Counted from the stretch's first letter, positions 15,393 to 24,552 are shown. The stretch is DNA of 64,000 nt from Pseudarthrobacter sp. AL07 (GCF_029960665.1 NZ_JASBRB010000007.1:62001-126000), one strand, 5' to 3'. The notes: generated by a model from the sequence alone, not told the origin. A program made the numbers and translations.

Positions 15393-15983
15393 TTACGGCT
15401 TCCCGGAGGCGTGCCGGGAATCGTGCCTTAGCGTCAGCCCGGACAGGACCCAGAGCACACCGGAGATGATGGCTCCGCCGCCGGTGACGCCAAGCAGGGC
15501 ATGGGCTCCGAGACTGATGAAGAGAGGCAGGATCGCCGCGGTACCAAGCCCGACGATGCCCGAGGCCAGCCAGTCACGGGCCAGCACGTGCCGGCCGCGA
15601 TATCGGAGGCCGCAGTACAGCTCCACCGCTCCGGCCAGGCCAAGTCCCGCCGCGGCGACAACGCCGAAGACGCGGTCCCCGGGCAGCAGCGCCAAGGCAA
15701 CACCTGCGCCGGCCAGGGACGCCCCGGCGGCGGAGAGGATTTTGCCAGGCATGCCGTCCCGCGCGTAGCCGGTCTTCGGGATGGCCCAGAGGACCAGCAG
15801 TCCCGTGACCAGCAGATAGAACCCGCCTGACCAGCCCATGACCTGCACCGATGGTCCGGCCCAGAAAATAGTCACGGCCCCGAAGACAAGTGCGGCCAAG
15901 GCCCGGAGCAATACCGGCTTCCACAGGTCTGCCTGCTGCGCGGTGCCGGCGGGAGCATCTGTGGGTGTCAGTGGTTGGTTCAC
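15393..15983 (-). CDS. DUF308/HdeD-like membrane protein
   Basis: A 196-residue protein with six predicted helices and an internal two-fold pattern, similar in layout to HdeD-type DUF308 proteins. Starts MNQPLTPTDAPAGTAQ. No catalytic residues are evident, and acid-stress function known for E. coli HdeD should not be assumed. It sits 25 bases downstream of the MATE transporter gene and could be co-transcribed with it. Confidence 0.7.
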   Translation of the reverse strand: MNQPLTPTDAPAGTAQQADLWKPVLLRALAALVFGAVTIFWAGPSVQVMGWSGGFYLLVTGLLVLWAIPKTGYARDGMPGKILSAAGASLAGAGVALALLPGDRVFGVVAAAGLGLAGAVELYCGLRYRGRHVLARDWLASGIVGLGTAAILPLFISLGAHALLGVTGGGAIISGVLWVLSGLTLRHDSRHASGKP

Positions 15984-16008
15984 CGGTCCAGTTTAGTGGC
16001 CGCCGGCC

Positions 16009-17361
16009 CTATGGCGAACCCAGCACCATCCAGCGGTCCGAGCGGGCACGCAGGCCCAGCGTCAGCGCCCGGGCGGCCATGTAGCCCAGCGCAAAAGCGG
16101 CCCAGAGCCAACCCAGGGCTGCAGCGGCGGACATGCCGGAGACAGCAACGGCCACCAGCATAGGCACGTAGACGGCAAGGTTGGCCACGCCTGCCAGTGC
16201 CAGATACTTGGCGTCGCCGGCGCCGATCAGCACGCCATCCAGGACAAAGACAAAACCCGCAATCGGCTGGCCGGCGGCAAGGATCCACAGGGCGTACGTC
16301 AGGACGGCCTGGACGCCGGCGTCTGATGTGAACAGCGCCCCGGCCCATGGCGCAGCGACGGCCAGCAGGGCACCTGTGACCACGCCGAATCCGGCACCCC
16401 AGCGGATCATTGTCCGGGTCAGCTGCCGCGCCCTGACGGGATTGGACGCACCCAGTTCCTTGCCGATCAGGGCCTGGGCGGCGATAGCGAGGGCATCCAA
16501 GGCAAAAGCGAGGAAGGAGAAAATGGTCATGGCCAGCTGGTGCGCAGCAAGGTTGACGGCACCTTGCCCCGTGACCACAAAAACCGTGGCCAGGATGGCT
16601 ACGCGCAGGCTCAGGGTGCGGAGCATGAGCCACGAACCGACGCGGGTCATCGCGCGGATACCGCTCCAGTCGGGCCACAGGCTGATGCCATGCCGGGCAG
16701 CATTTCGCTGGACCATCAGCAGATAGACGGCCGCCATGGCCCATTGCGCCACACTGGTGCCTGCCGCCGAGCCCGCAACGGACCAGTCCAGCCCGTAGAC
16801 CAGCCATAGGTTAAGGACAATATTCAAGGCAAAGCCTGCGGTGGCCACGAGCAGCGGTGTCCTCGTGTCCTGCAATCCACGGAGGACACCGGTGCCCGCG
16901 AAGATGAGCAGCATGGCCACCAGGCCAGGCATCGACCAGCGGAGATAGTCAACAGCGAATGAGCGCACATCACCCTCTGCCCCCATCAGGGACACCAGCG
17001 GTTCAGCGGCCCAAAAGCCGGCCACCGCCAGGACTATGCCCAGCAGAAGAGCCAGCCAGACGCCGTCGCGCCCTGCCGCAAGCGCCTTGCCCAACTGGCC
17101 GTGTCCCATCGCGCGGGCCACCGCCGGGGTGGTGGAGTAAGCGAGGAATACCATCAGTCCGACGGCGGTGTGCAACACCGCGGAGGCAAGCCCCACGCCG
17201 GCCAGCTGGGCCACGCCGAGATGGCCCACAATGGCCGAATCCGCGAGAAGGAACAGCGGTTCGGCGATCAGTGCGCCGAACGCCGGCACGGCGAGCCGCA
17301 GGATTTCCCGGGCATGGCTGGCAGGACGCTGCACGGCGGCGGGGGCGGATTGATTGGGCAC
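16009..17361 (-). CDS. MATE-family efflux transporter (DinF-like)
   Basis: A 450-residue, twelve-helix antiporter with two MATE halves: FGALIAEPLFLLADSAIVGHLG at the start of the first and AHQLAMTIFSFLAFALDALAIAAQALIGKELG in the second, both signatures of the DinF branch. It would export cationic or aromatic compounds using an ion gradient. Substrate unknown. Start MPNQSAPAAVQ at 17361. Confidence 0.92.
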   Translation of the reverse strand: MPNQSAPAAVQRPASHAREILRLAVPAFGALIAEPLFLLADSAIVGHLGVAQLAGVGLASAVLHTAVGLMVFLAYSTTPAVARAMGHGQLGKALAAGRDGVWLALLLGIVLAVAGFWAAEPLVSLMGAEGDVRSFAVDYLRWSMPGLVAMLLIFAGTGVLRGLQDTRTPLLVATAGFALNIVLNLWLVYGLDWSVAGSAAGTSVAQWAMAAVYLLMVQRNAARHGISLWPDWSGIRAMTRVGSWLMLRTLSLRVAILATVFVVTGQGAVNLAAHQLAMTIFSFLAFALDALAIAAQALIGKELGASNPVRARQLTRTMIRWGAGFGVVTGALLAVAAPWAGALFTSDAGVQAVLTYALWILAAGQPIAGFVFVLDGVLIGAGDAKYLALAGVANLAVYVPMLVAVAVSGMSAAAALGWLWAAFALGYMAARALTLGLRARSDRWMVLGSP

Positions 17362-17640
17362 AGCTTCAGCCTAACGGCCGGCATCGACCACCTGGCGGCC
17401 CTGCTTCCGCGATGCCGGCTGTCATGACAAAGGACACAATGCGGCGGCGCTTCCGGTCCGGTTGCCCATGCGCCCATAGGGTCAGGGCTTGCAATCTTGG
17501 TGAAGGCCCCGTCGCAGTAGGCCAACATGCCGTCTTCACATCCCACCACCGCGGTTTCCTCACCGGCAACCGCCTCGCAATGCACGCCGGGGTGCTCCTC
17601 GCTGCGGATCCTGAACACTGCGGCTCAGTATGATCGCAGC

Positions 17641-18609
17641 ATGACTGACACCGCAGCCAACACCGTAACCCTCCGCTTCCTGGCCGCCCCCACGGATGTG
17701 GGCCACAGCGGTTCGGTGGATGCGGGGACCGTCCTCGAATGGGTGGACAAGGCCGCGTACGCTGCCGCCGTGGGCTGGGCCAAGTCCTACTGCGTCACCG
17801 CTTACGTGGGCAACATCCACTTCGCGGACCCGGTGAACAGCGGCGACATGGTAGAGGTGGAAGCCACCATCGTCTACACCGGACGCTCCTCCATGCACAT
17901 CCGGACCGTCGTCTCCTCAAGCGATCCCAAGGGCGGGCCGGCCACAATGCGCAGCCAGTGCATGGTGATCTTTGTGGCTGTCGGCGACGACGGCAAGCCG
18001 GTCCCGGTCAAGCAGTTCGAGCCGGCCAAGGCAGCGGAGATTGAACAGCGGGACCACGCCCTGGCGCGGATCAAAGTCCGTGAACGCATCGTCGAAGCCA
18101 TGAACGCCCAGGAATATACCGACGCCGGGACCGCCGAACGCGTGACGCTGCGGTTCATGGCGGCCCCCACGGACGTGAACTGGGGCGGGAAGGTGCACGG
18201 CGGAATCGTAATGAAGTGGATCGACGAAGCCGCCTACGTCTGCGCGTCCCGCTACTGCGCTTTGGACACCGTGGCGGTCTTCTCCGGTGGCGTGCGCTTC
18301 TACCGGCCCCTGCTGATCGGCCACGTAGTAGAGGTCGAGGCCAGGCTGGTTTACACCGGGACCAAAGGCATGCACATCGCCGTACATGTGCGCTCCGGAG
18401 ATCCGAAGGGCAAGGAACTGAACCTCACCACATATTGCCTTACGGTGATGGTGGCACGCGACGCGGCCGGCAACTCGGTCCCCGTCCCCAGCTGGGTGCC
18501 CGTCTCGGCAGAAGATACACGGCTGCATGCCCACGCCCGCGAACTGCTCGAAATCCGTGGTACTGCACCGGGGAACCGGCTGCCCAACCACCTGCTGGGG
18601 CAGGGCTGA
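17641..18609 (+). CDS. Double-hotdog acyl-CoA thioesterase
   Basis: Hydrolyses acyl-CoA. The 322-residue protein holds two hotdog domains, each with the core VTLRFLAAPTDVGHSGSVD (residues ~8-26) or VTLRFMAAPTDVNWGGKVHG (residues ~167-186) followed by an Asp in the helix (EWVDKAAY, KWIDEAAY). The second repeat retains the H-G-G motif; the first has DAG, so the two halves may not be equivalent. ATG at 17641 is chosen because similarity begins there. Confidence 0.88.
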   Translation: MTDTAANTVTLRFLAAPTDVGHSGSVDAGTVLEWVDKAAYAAAVGWAKSYCVTAYVGNIHFADPVNSGDMVEVEATIVYTGRSSMHIRTVVSSSDPKGGPATMRSQCMVIFVAVGDDGKPVPVKQFEPAKAAEIEQRDHALARIKVRERIVEAMNAQEYTDAGTAERVTLRFMAAPTDVNWGGKVHGGIVMKWIDEAAYVCASRYCALDTVAVFSGGVRFYRPLLIGHVVEVEARLVYTGTKGMHIAVHVRSGDPKGKELNLTTYCLTVMVARDAAGNSVPVPSWVPVSAEDTRLHAHARELLEIRGTAPGNRLPNHLLGQG

Positions 18610-18635
18610 GCCAGCCAGCCCTGCCAGGAAGGGTC

Positions 18636-20018
18636 CTAGAAGCCGCTGCCGCCGGCGTCGGCCGCCATGTTGGCAAAGCGCGAGTAGTGACCCTGGAATG
18701 CCACCACGATGTCCTTGGTGGGGCCGTTACGGTGCTTGGCAATCAGGATGTCCGCCTCGCCCGCACGCGGGGATTCCTTGTCATAGACGTCTTCACGGTG
18801 CAGCAGGATAACCATGTCCGCATCCTGCTCGATGGAGCCGGATTCACGGAGGTCAGAGACCATGGGCCGCTTATCCTGGCGCTGTTCGGAGCCACGGTTG
18901 AGCTGCGAGAGGGCGATGACGGGGACCTGGAGTTCCTTGGCCAGGAGCTTGAGCGCACGCGAGAACTCGGAGACTTCCTGCTGGCGTGACTCCACTTTCT
19001 TGCCGGAGCTCATGAGCTGCAGGTAGTCCAGGATCACGAGCTTCAGGTCATGCTGCTGCTTGAGGCGGCGGCACTTGGCCCTGATCTCCATCAGCGACAT
19101 GTTCGGGCTGTCATCGATGAACAGCGGGGCATCATTCATCCGGCCCATGGTGGTGGCGATCTTGGACCACTGTTCGTCCTTGATAGTGCCCTTGCGAAGA
19201 TCCTGCAGACCGATGGTTGCTTCGGCGGACAACAGGCGCATGGCAATTTCGTTCCGGCCCATTTCGAGCGAAAACATCACCGTGGCCAGGTTGTTCTTGA
19301 TGGCCGCCGAGCGGGCGAAGTCCAGGGCGAACGTGGATTTGCCAACCGCCGGGCGTGCGGCGATGACGATCATCTGTCCGGGGTGCAACCCGTGGGTGAG
19401 TTCGTCGAGTTCGTAGAACCCGGTGGGCACGCCGGTCATGCCTTCCCCGCGGTGTCCGGACGCTTCGATCTCGTCCACCGTGGCTTCCATGACGTCCTTG
19501 AGGACCACGTAGTCCTCTGCCGTGCGCCGCTCTGCCACAGCGTAAACCTCGGCCTGTGCCTGGTTGACCAGGTCCTCCACCTCGCCGTCGGAGCCGTATC
19601 CGAGCTGGACGATCTTGGTGCCCGCGTTGACCAGCCGCCGCAGGATGGCGCGCTCTGCCACGATCTCGGCATAGTAGCCGGCATTGGCGGCCGTGGGGAC
19701 GGTCTGGATGAGCTCATGCAGATAGGCGGGCCCGCCGATCCTGTTGATCTCCGCGCGCTTGGTCAGTTCGTCCGAGACGGTAACGGCATCTGCAGGCTCG
19801 CCGCGGCCGTAGAGGTCGATGATCGCCTCGTAGATGGTCTCGTGCGCAGGCCGGTAAAAGTCCTGGCCTCGGAGGATTTCCACAACATCCGCGATGGCAT
19901 CCTTGGACAGCATCATGCCGCCGAGGACGGACTGCTCGGCGGGGATGTCTTGTGGCGGTTTACGGCTGCCTTCTGATCCGCGGGTACCCTCGATCGAGTC
20001 CAGGTGCGTTACTGACAA
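18636..20018 (-). CDS. dnaB: Replicative DNA helicase DnaB
   Basis: Hexameric helicase that unwinds DNA at the replication fork. The 460-residue protein has the N-terminal DnaG-interacting domain (PPQDIPAEQSVLGGMMLS), the RecA-like core with Walker A VIAARPAVGKSTFALD near residue 225, Walker B VILDYLQLM, and the arginine finger region near the end. No intein interrupts it, although inteins are common in actinobacterial DnaB. A cluster of DnaA boxes lies in the 690 bases upstream. Confidence 0.97.
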   Translation of the reverse strand: MSVTHLDSIEGTRGSEGSRKPPQDIPAEQSVLGGMMLSKDAIADVVEILRGQDFYRPAHETIYEAIIDLYGRGEPADAVTVSDELTKRAEINRIGGPAYLHELIQTVPTAANAGYYAEIVAERAILRRLVNAGTKIVQLGYGSDGEVEDLVNQAQAEVYAVAERRTAEDYVVLKDVMEATVDEIEASGHRGEGMTGVPTGFYELDELTHGLHPGQMIVIAARPAVGKSTFALDFARSAAIKNNLATVMFSLEMGRNEIAMRLLSAEATIGLQDLRKGTIKDEQWSKIATTMGRMNDAPLFIDDSPNMSLMEIRAKCRRLKQQHDLKLVILDYLQLMSSGKKVESRQQEVSEFSRALKLLAKELQVPVIALSQLNRGSEQRQDKRPMVSDLRESGSIEQDADMVILLHREDVYDKESPRAGEADILIAKHRNGPTKDIVVAFQGHYSRFANMAADAGGSGF

Positions 20019-20204
20019 AGCTGCCGTCCTCCATAGTGTGCCGCGTCATAGTGCGGCGAGTAAGTCATTTACCTGCCGGGCGCCATCCTGCGGGACCCCC
20101 CACGGGACGGCATGCGTTCAGGTCTATCAGCGGCCACCGACAATGAATCCCGGCGGCCCCATAGAAGTCTGTACAAAGCGGAGTCTGCGCAGCGCGCGGG
20201 AGAG

Positions 20205-20682
20205 TTATCCCCATGTTCCGCAAGTTATCCACAGAATGTGCTGCAGCGGCCGGGCCGACGGCCTCCACTGCGACGACAGCATAGGTCCGCGACGGCGACA
20301 CAGCGCCCCAAAAGCAGGTATCCCGCAACGGTAGCCGCCCCCGCCCCAGCGTCCAAGCCCACAAGCCCGGGGGCCTGTGGATAACCTGTGCACTAACAGG
20401 CATAGCTTGTGCACAGCCTGTGGGTGAACCTGTGGAAACAAAAGAATTTCCGCTGGATATATGCGTCTGACATGGGAAAACGTCTTTTGAGGATGTGGAC
20501 GACATTCTTTTTTTCCCAACCTTCATCCACAGCTTTCAGCGCGGCGCTGTTGAAAGTTCCGCCCTTCCGGGCGCCTCGGCCGCCGATTCATGCCCTATTG
20601 GTGATGCTGCACACGCCTCCCGGCATATTTTGACGCCGTAGCGAATCGGCTGTATGCAACGGCAGGAATGTGCTGTGGATAA
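20205..20682. promoter_or_regulatory. DnaA-box cluster upstream of dnaB
   Basis: Three perfect DnaA boxes (TTATCCACA at 20225-20233; TGTGGATAA at 20376-20384 and 20674-20682) and two one-mismatch boxes (TTATCCCCA 20205-20213; TCATCCACA 20523-20531), with several weaker ones, fill the 690-base gap between dnaB and the next gene. The region is also relatively AT-rich around 20430-20520. It could be a regulatory or DnaA-titrating site; no dnaA gene is in the window, so it is not assumed to be oriC. Confidence 0.8.
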
Positions 20683-20707
20683 CGGGCATCTGGCATAAGC
20701 TCTGACT

Positions 20708-21163
20708 ATGGGCGACGTACTGATGGTTTTTCTGCCGGCCGGCGTGTTGGCGGCAGTAATCTGGGCATTTACGACGGCCCTCAGACCGCGTGATTCCGGG
20801 ACCTCTGACGCCGAGAAGTACCAGCAGGACCTCGCGAGGCGCTCTGCGGAGCACTATGCCGAGCAGGTGCGCGTGGCAACAGCCGTGCGTGCCCGCCTCG
20901 AAGCCAACACCCGGCCCAGTCAAAACGAACAGCAGCAATCGCAGCAGGAAGACCACGCCCGGGCGGCCCGGAGCGGGCTCTCCGGCGCGGGCGCCGGACA
21001 GTATGGCTATGCGGCGCTGCCCGGCGGGATTCTGGACCCGCAGCTGGCAATGCAGTTGCAGACGATGGCGCACGACGGGCACAAGATCCAGGCCATCAAA
21101 CTCCTTCGCCAGGCAACCCGCACCGACCTGGCGACAGCCAAAAAGTATGTAGATCGGCTTTAG
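20708..21163 (+). CDS. Membrane-anchored L7/L12-like protein A
   Basis: A 151-residue protein with one N-terminal helix (VLMVFLPAGVLAAVIWAF), a charged coiled-coil-like linker (residues ~35-90, many Gln/Glu/Arg), and a C-terminal segment HKIQAIKLLRQATRTDLATAKKYVDRL that resembles the helix pair of the ribosomal protein L7/L12 C-terminal domain. Possible -10 TAAGCT ends 6 bases before the ATG, so it may be leaderless, and a perfect DnaA box covers the -35 position. It is followed after two bases by a second protein of like design. Confidence 0.75.
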   Translation: MGDVLMVFLPAGVLAAVIWAFTTALRPRDSGTSDAEKYQQDLARRSAEHYAEQVRVATAVRARLEANTRPSQNEQQQSQQEDHARAARSGLSGAGAGQYGYAALPGGILDPQLAMQLQTMAHDGHKIQAIKLLRQATRTDLATAKKYVDRL

Positions 21164-21165
21164 AA

Positions 21166-21735
21166 ATGGAATCCCTCGTGATCCCCGTTATCATCCTTGC
21201 GGTCGTAGCCGCCGGAGTCGCACTGGCAGCCCGGGCGGTCAGCGGGCGGCAGGCGGCCGTCAGGCCGGCCGAGACCGCCTCCGCACCGGATCCGGTTGAC
21301 GTGGCCCGCCTGGCCGCCGCCAAGCTCTCTGAGGACCAGCACCGCAGGTTGTATGCGCTGATTGCCCAGGGACAGGCTATGGCGGCCATCAAGCTGTACT
21401 ACGAGGCCACAGGAGAAGGCCTGCGGGCCTCCCGGGACGCGGTGGGGGCGTTGGCCGCCCATCCGCAGGCCTACCGCAGCCCCGTCGCTGAAGCGGCGGA
21501 GGCAGAGACCGAAGACGACTCGCCCCAGCGATTCCCTTACCGCTACCGCGCCATTGCCAGCAAGGGCGACGTGACGCGTGAGGTCAGCAGCAACATGCTC
21601 AACGACGAGATCTACGGCCGCATCCGCACGCTGGCTCGCAGTGGAGATACCGAAGGCGCCGCCACTGCCTTGACCAAACACTCGGACATCACCCTGAAGC
21701 AGGCACGCGAGTTCATCGCCCTCCTGGACGAGTAG
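21166..21735 (+). CDS. Membrane-anchored L7/L12-like protein B
   Basis: A 189-residue protein with an N-terminal helix (VIPVIILAVVAAGVALAAR), then two L7/L12-like helix pairs: GQAMAAIKLYYEATGEGLRASRDAVGAL (about residues 68-95) and a degenerate one at the end (AATALTKHSDITLKQAREFIALLDE). It begins two bases after the preceding gene, so the two are an operon and probably related by duplication. Function unknown; L7/L12 C-terminal domains bind translational GTPases, which is only a hint here. Confidence 0.72.
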   Translation: MESLVIPVIILAVVAAGVALAARAVSGRQAAVRPAETASAPDPVDVARLAAAKLSEDQHRRLYALIAQGQAMAAIKLYYEATGEGLRASRDAVGALAAHPQAYRSPVAEAAEAETEDDSPQRFPYRYRAIASKGDVTREVSSNMLNDEIYGRIRTLARSGDTEGAATALTKHSDITLKQAREFIALLDE

Positions 21736-21879
21736 GGCTCCAGGGCGGCTGCGCTTCAGGACGCCCAGGGCACCCAGCCGCTGCGTTCGCCCATGTTCAG
21801 GTCACTGACCGGGGAGACCGAACAGTTCGGCAGCCGTGATCGCCGGGGGACCGGCGCGGCGGTGGGGGACGGCCGCGCA

Positions 21880-22506
21880 CTAGCGTCCGCCGGAAATACC
21901 CGCCAAGAGCTGCTTGAACGGCAGCGACTCCAGGGCCGCCGGCTTGCGGCCGGACTGATCCCCGGCCAGGAGGGCGGCAAACTCAGCCGCAGCACGGTCA
22001 ATCCGCGAGGATAGGGGCGAGCCGCCGTCGTCCGTGTTTCCCCAGTCCTGGGGGCCTGCGAACACGGCCGTCGCGGCCATCCGGGTGCGCAGGTAGCTGA
22101 ACAGCGGGCGCATTGCGTACTCAAGGACCATCTGGTGGCGGTCCGTACCGCCGGTGGCGCCCAGCAGGACAGCCTTCCCCTCCAGGGACTTGGGGTCCAG
22201 GACGTCGATGAAGGACTTGAACAGGCCGCTGTAGGAGGCGCTGAACACCGGACTGACGGCAATGATGCCGTCGGTTGCCTCCACGCCGGCGATGACATCC
22301 GCCAGGCGCGGGGCCGCATAGCCAGTAACGAAGTTGTTGGCGATGTCCACCGCGAGGTCGCGGAGCTCAACGATCTCAATAGTCACCTCAAAACCGGCAT
22401 CGGCGAGGCGGTCCTCCGCCACAGCGGCGAGCTGGTCGGCGAGCAGCCTGCTTGAGGACGGCACACCCAGGCCGGCGGATAGTACGGTGATGCGGCGGGT
22501 TTCCAC
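21880..22506 (-). CDS. NAD(P)H-dependent FMN reductase (CE1759 type)
   Basis: A 208-residue flavodoxin-fold reductase supplying reduced FMN to a monooxygenase or acting as a quinone/FMN reductase. The phosphate loop is SAGLGVPSSSRLLAD (residues ~10-24), and AVSPVFSASYSGLFKSFIDVL forms the second FMN contact. The GTG at 22506 is selected because AGGAG lies 7 bases upstream; an in-frame ATG 45 bases further upstream has no ribosome site. Three phased repeats lie just upstream and probably control it. Confidence 0.87.
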   Translation of the reverse strand: METRRITVLSAGLGVPSSSRLLADQLAAVAEDRLADAGFEVTIEIVELRDLAVDIANNFVTGYAAPRLADVIAGVEATDGIIAVSPVFSASYSGLFKSFIDVLDPKSLEGKAVLLGATGGTDRHQMVLEYAMRPLFSYLRTRMAATAVFAGPQDWGNTDDGGSPLSSRIDRAAAEFAALLAGDQSGRKPAALESLPFKQLLAGISGGR

Positions 22507-22535
22507 TTGGACTCCTGAGGTTCGTACGTCCTGTG

Positions 22536-22565
22536 TTGCATGTATTTGCATGTAATTGCATAACC
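22536..22565. promoter_or_regulatory. Three TTGCAT repeats with 10-bp period
   Basis: TTGCATGTAT, TTGCATGTAA and TTGCATAACC stand head to tail exactly one helical turn apart, 30 bases upstream of the FMN reductase start. The spacing suits co-operative protein binding on one DNA face. The remaining interval up to the rplI terminator (22566-22978) shows no gene I can support apart from a 22-codon coding-like end (see next entry). Confidence 0.6.
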
Positions 22566-22893
22566 GGCGACTGTCCGGGTTTATTCCACCGTCTCTTCAG
22601 CTCCACCGTGCACGGAACACATGCAGTGCTTCGCGAACCGGACGAACCTCTCGGAGACCACCCCCCTGCTGCCGCCGACGCGTCTCGATGCCGACTACCT
22701 GGTCCAGGAACGCACGGCCGGCCCCTGATCCACCACTGCGAGCGGATTGCCCGGTAGGGTTCGTCCGTGAATACGTCCACCGGGGTGAACGGACGACGGC
22801 GGTGCGCGGGGGTGAATTCCGACTCACCGCCGCAGGCTATCACCCTGGGCGGCCTGGCTGACAAGTGAGCCGTGCTCTGCGAGGGAAGCCTTC

Positions 22894-22962
22894 ATATGGG
22901 TTCTGACGATGGTGGGCTTCGGCGGCTACGGCAGAATTGGGGCAGAGCTGCCCAAGCCCTGA
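22894..22962 (+). pseudogene. Possible C-terminal remnant, unidentified
   Basis: A short frame reading IWVLTMVGFGGYGRIGAELP then KP and stop has the look of a last membrane helix and tail, with GC-rich third positions. No upstream coding sequence joins it. Weak evidence; it may be chance. Confidence 0.2.
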
Positions 22963-22978
22963 CCTCGGCGTAAGGCAC

Positions 22979-23014
22979 AGAAAAACCCCGCTGCCGGTGA
23001 CGGCAACGGGGTTT
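22979..23014 (-). terminator. Terminator of the rpsF-rplI block
   Basis: Hairpin with AACCCCG / CGGGGTT and TGCCG / CGGCA arms and one mismatch, followed on the minus strand by TTTTT, 33 bases after the rplI stop. Confidence 0.85.
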
Positions 23015-23047
23015 CTCGTGCAGTTTGAGGCTGCGTAGCCGGAAAGG

Positions 23048-23500
23048 CTACTTGCCTGCGACTACGTTGAGCTCGATCACAGCGGCAACGTCAGCGTGAA
23101 GGCGGACGTTGGCCTGGTAGGAACCAACCGACTTGATGTGAGTCGGCAGTTCAACCTTGCGCTTGTCGATTTTGCCAAGGCCAGCGGCCTCAACAGCGTC
23201 GGCGACGTCGGCCTGCTTGACGGTGCCGAACAGGCGTCCGGTCTCGCCAGCCTTGACGACGAGCTTGACCGGCTTGGCGGAGAGTGCAGCGGCCTGCTTC
23301 TGAGCGTCTTCCAGGGAAGCGTGCTCGCGGGCGGCGCGGGCAGTCTTGATGGACTCAACCTGCTTCTCGCCACCCTTGGACCAGGTCAGGGCGAAGTTGC
23401 GGGGCAGCAGGTAGTTACGTGCGTAACCGTCCTTGACCTCGACAACGTCGCCAGCGGCACCGAGACCGGTTACTTCGTGGGTCAGAATGAGCTTTGCCAT
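23048..23500 (-). CDS. rplI: 50S ribosomal protein L9
   Basis: Large-subunit protein binding 23S rRNA and stabilising the L1 stalk region. The 150-residue sequence opens with the family signature [37 protein letters not shown], followed by the long connecting helix and C-terminal domain ([18 protein letters not shown]). Length is normal. It follows rpsR by 17 bases and precedes the terminator. Confidence 0.98.
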   Translation of the reverse strand: MAKLILTHEVTGLGAAGDVVEVKDGYARNYLLPRNFALTWSKGGEKQVESIKTARAAREHASLEDAQKQAAALSAKPVKLVVKAGETGRLFGTVKQADVADAVEAAGLGKIDKRKVELPTHIKSVGSYQANVRLHADVAAVIELNVVAGK

Positions 23501-23517
23501 GTTAGTCAGTCCCTTCC

Positions 23518-23757
23518 TTAGCCGCGGCCAGCGCCGGAGTAGGGCAGCAGTGCAACTTCGCGGGCGTTCTTGATTGCCTGGGCGATTTTGCGCTGTTCCT
23601 GCACCGTGACGCCAGTGACGCGACGGGCGCGGATCTTTCCGCGGTCGGAGATGAACTTGCGCAGCAATGCTACGTCCTTGTAGTCGATGACAGTGATGTC
23701 AGCGGCCTTCAAGGGGTTGGACTTTGGTTTGGGCTTACGGAGTTCAGCCTTAGCCAT
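23518..23757 (-). CDS. rpsR: 30S ribosomal protein S18
   Basis: Small-subunit protein that pairs with S6 on the platform. The 79-residue sequence has the S18 core [26 protein letters not shown]. No cysteine zinc motif is present (C- paralogue type). AGGAGC precedes the ATG at 23757; a strong hairpin stands in the leader between ssb and rpsR. Confidence 0.97.
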   Translation of the reverse strand: MAKAELRKPKPKSNPLKAADITVIDYKDVALLRKFISDRGKIRARRVTGVTVQEQRKIAQAIKNAREVALLPYSGAGRG

Positions 23758-23780
23758 CGTGGAGCTCCTATTCTATGGAG

Positions 23781-23802
23781 CCCGTGGATATTGATCCACG
23801 GG
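23781..23802 (-). promoter_or_regulatory. Perfect hairpin in the rpsR leader
   Basis: CCCGTGGAT / ATCCACGGG, 9-bp stem with a 4-base loop, 24 bases upstream of rpsR in the 128-base ssb-rpsR gap. It could be a processing, attenuation or ribosomal-protein binding site. Confidence 0.5.
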
Positions 23803-23885
23803 ATGGTGGTGGTCCAACGGCGGCAGTCACGTCCGGTGCCTTGCGGCACTTTCGGCGGTCCCGGCGTCGGGCCTAAATGATTGGT

Positions 23886-24479
23886 TTAGAAGGGAGGTTC
23901 GGAATCGGGGCCGTTGCCCCAGCCGCCGCCTGCGTTGGAGACACCGGGCGTTGCCCAGGGATCCTCCTGTGCAGCGGGCTGGTTGCCGCCACCGAAGCTT
24001 CCACCGGAGTTGCCGCCCTGGTTTCCACCAGAGTTGCCGCCTCCGAAGCCACCGCCGCTGTTGCCGCCGCCGAAGCCACCCTGCGCGCCGTTTCCGGCAC
24101 CCCCACCGCCGGAGCGCTGGGTGCGGTTGACCTTGGCATTGGCGTAACGCAGGCTCGGGCCGATTTCATCGACTTCGAGCTCCATAACGGTGCGCTTTTC
24201 GCCTTCTTTTGTTTCGTAGGAACGGCTCTTCAAACGGCCGGAAACAATCACGCGCATGCCCTTGGTGAGGGACTCGGCAACGTTCTCGGCTGCTTCACGC
24301 CATACCGCTGCGCGGAGGAACAGGGTTTCCCCGTCCTTCCACTCATTGGACTGGCGGTCAAAGGTGCGCGGGGTGGAAGCGATGGTGAAGTTCGCTACTG
24401 CCGAACCTGACGGTGTGAACCGCAATTCCGGGTCATTGGTGAGATTACCGATGACCGTAATGGTGGTTTCGCCTGCCAT
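23886..24479 (-). CDS. ssb: Single-stranded DNA-binding protein
   Basis: Essential ssDNA-binding tetramer for replication and repair. OB-fold N-terminus ([20 protein letters not shown] to [30 protein letters not shown], residues ~3-118), then a Gly/Asn/Gln-rich flexible tail and the acidic tip GPDSEPPF that recruits partner proteins. 197 residues, typical for actinobacteria. Lies between rpsF and rpsR. Confidence 0.98.
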   Translation of the reverse strand: MAGETTITVIGNLTNDPELRFTPSGSAVANFTIASTPRTFDRQSNEWKDGETLFLRAAVWREAAENVAESLTKGMRVIVSGRLKSRSYETKEGEKRTVMELEVDEIGPSLRYANAKVNRTQRSGGGGAGNGAQGGFGGGNSGGGFGGGNSGGNQGGNSGGSFGGGNQPAAQEDPWATPGVSNAGGGWGNGPDSEPPF

Positions 24480-24552
24480 CTACTGCCTCCTTGTTCGATC
24501 CTGGGTGAAGAATTCGATCCTGCGGGGTAAAGAATGAAAATTGGAGCTGAAG

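Noticed and set aside
20019-20707. Chromosomal origin oriC
   Set aside because: DnaA boxes are present but there is no dnaA or dnaN next to them and no clear AT-rich unwinding element; it is reported only as a DnaA-box cluster.
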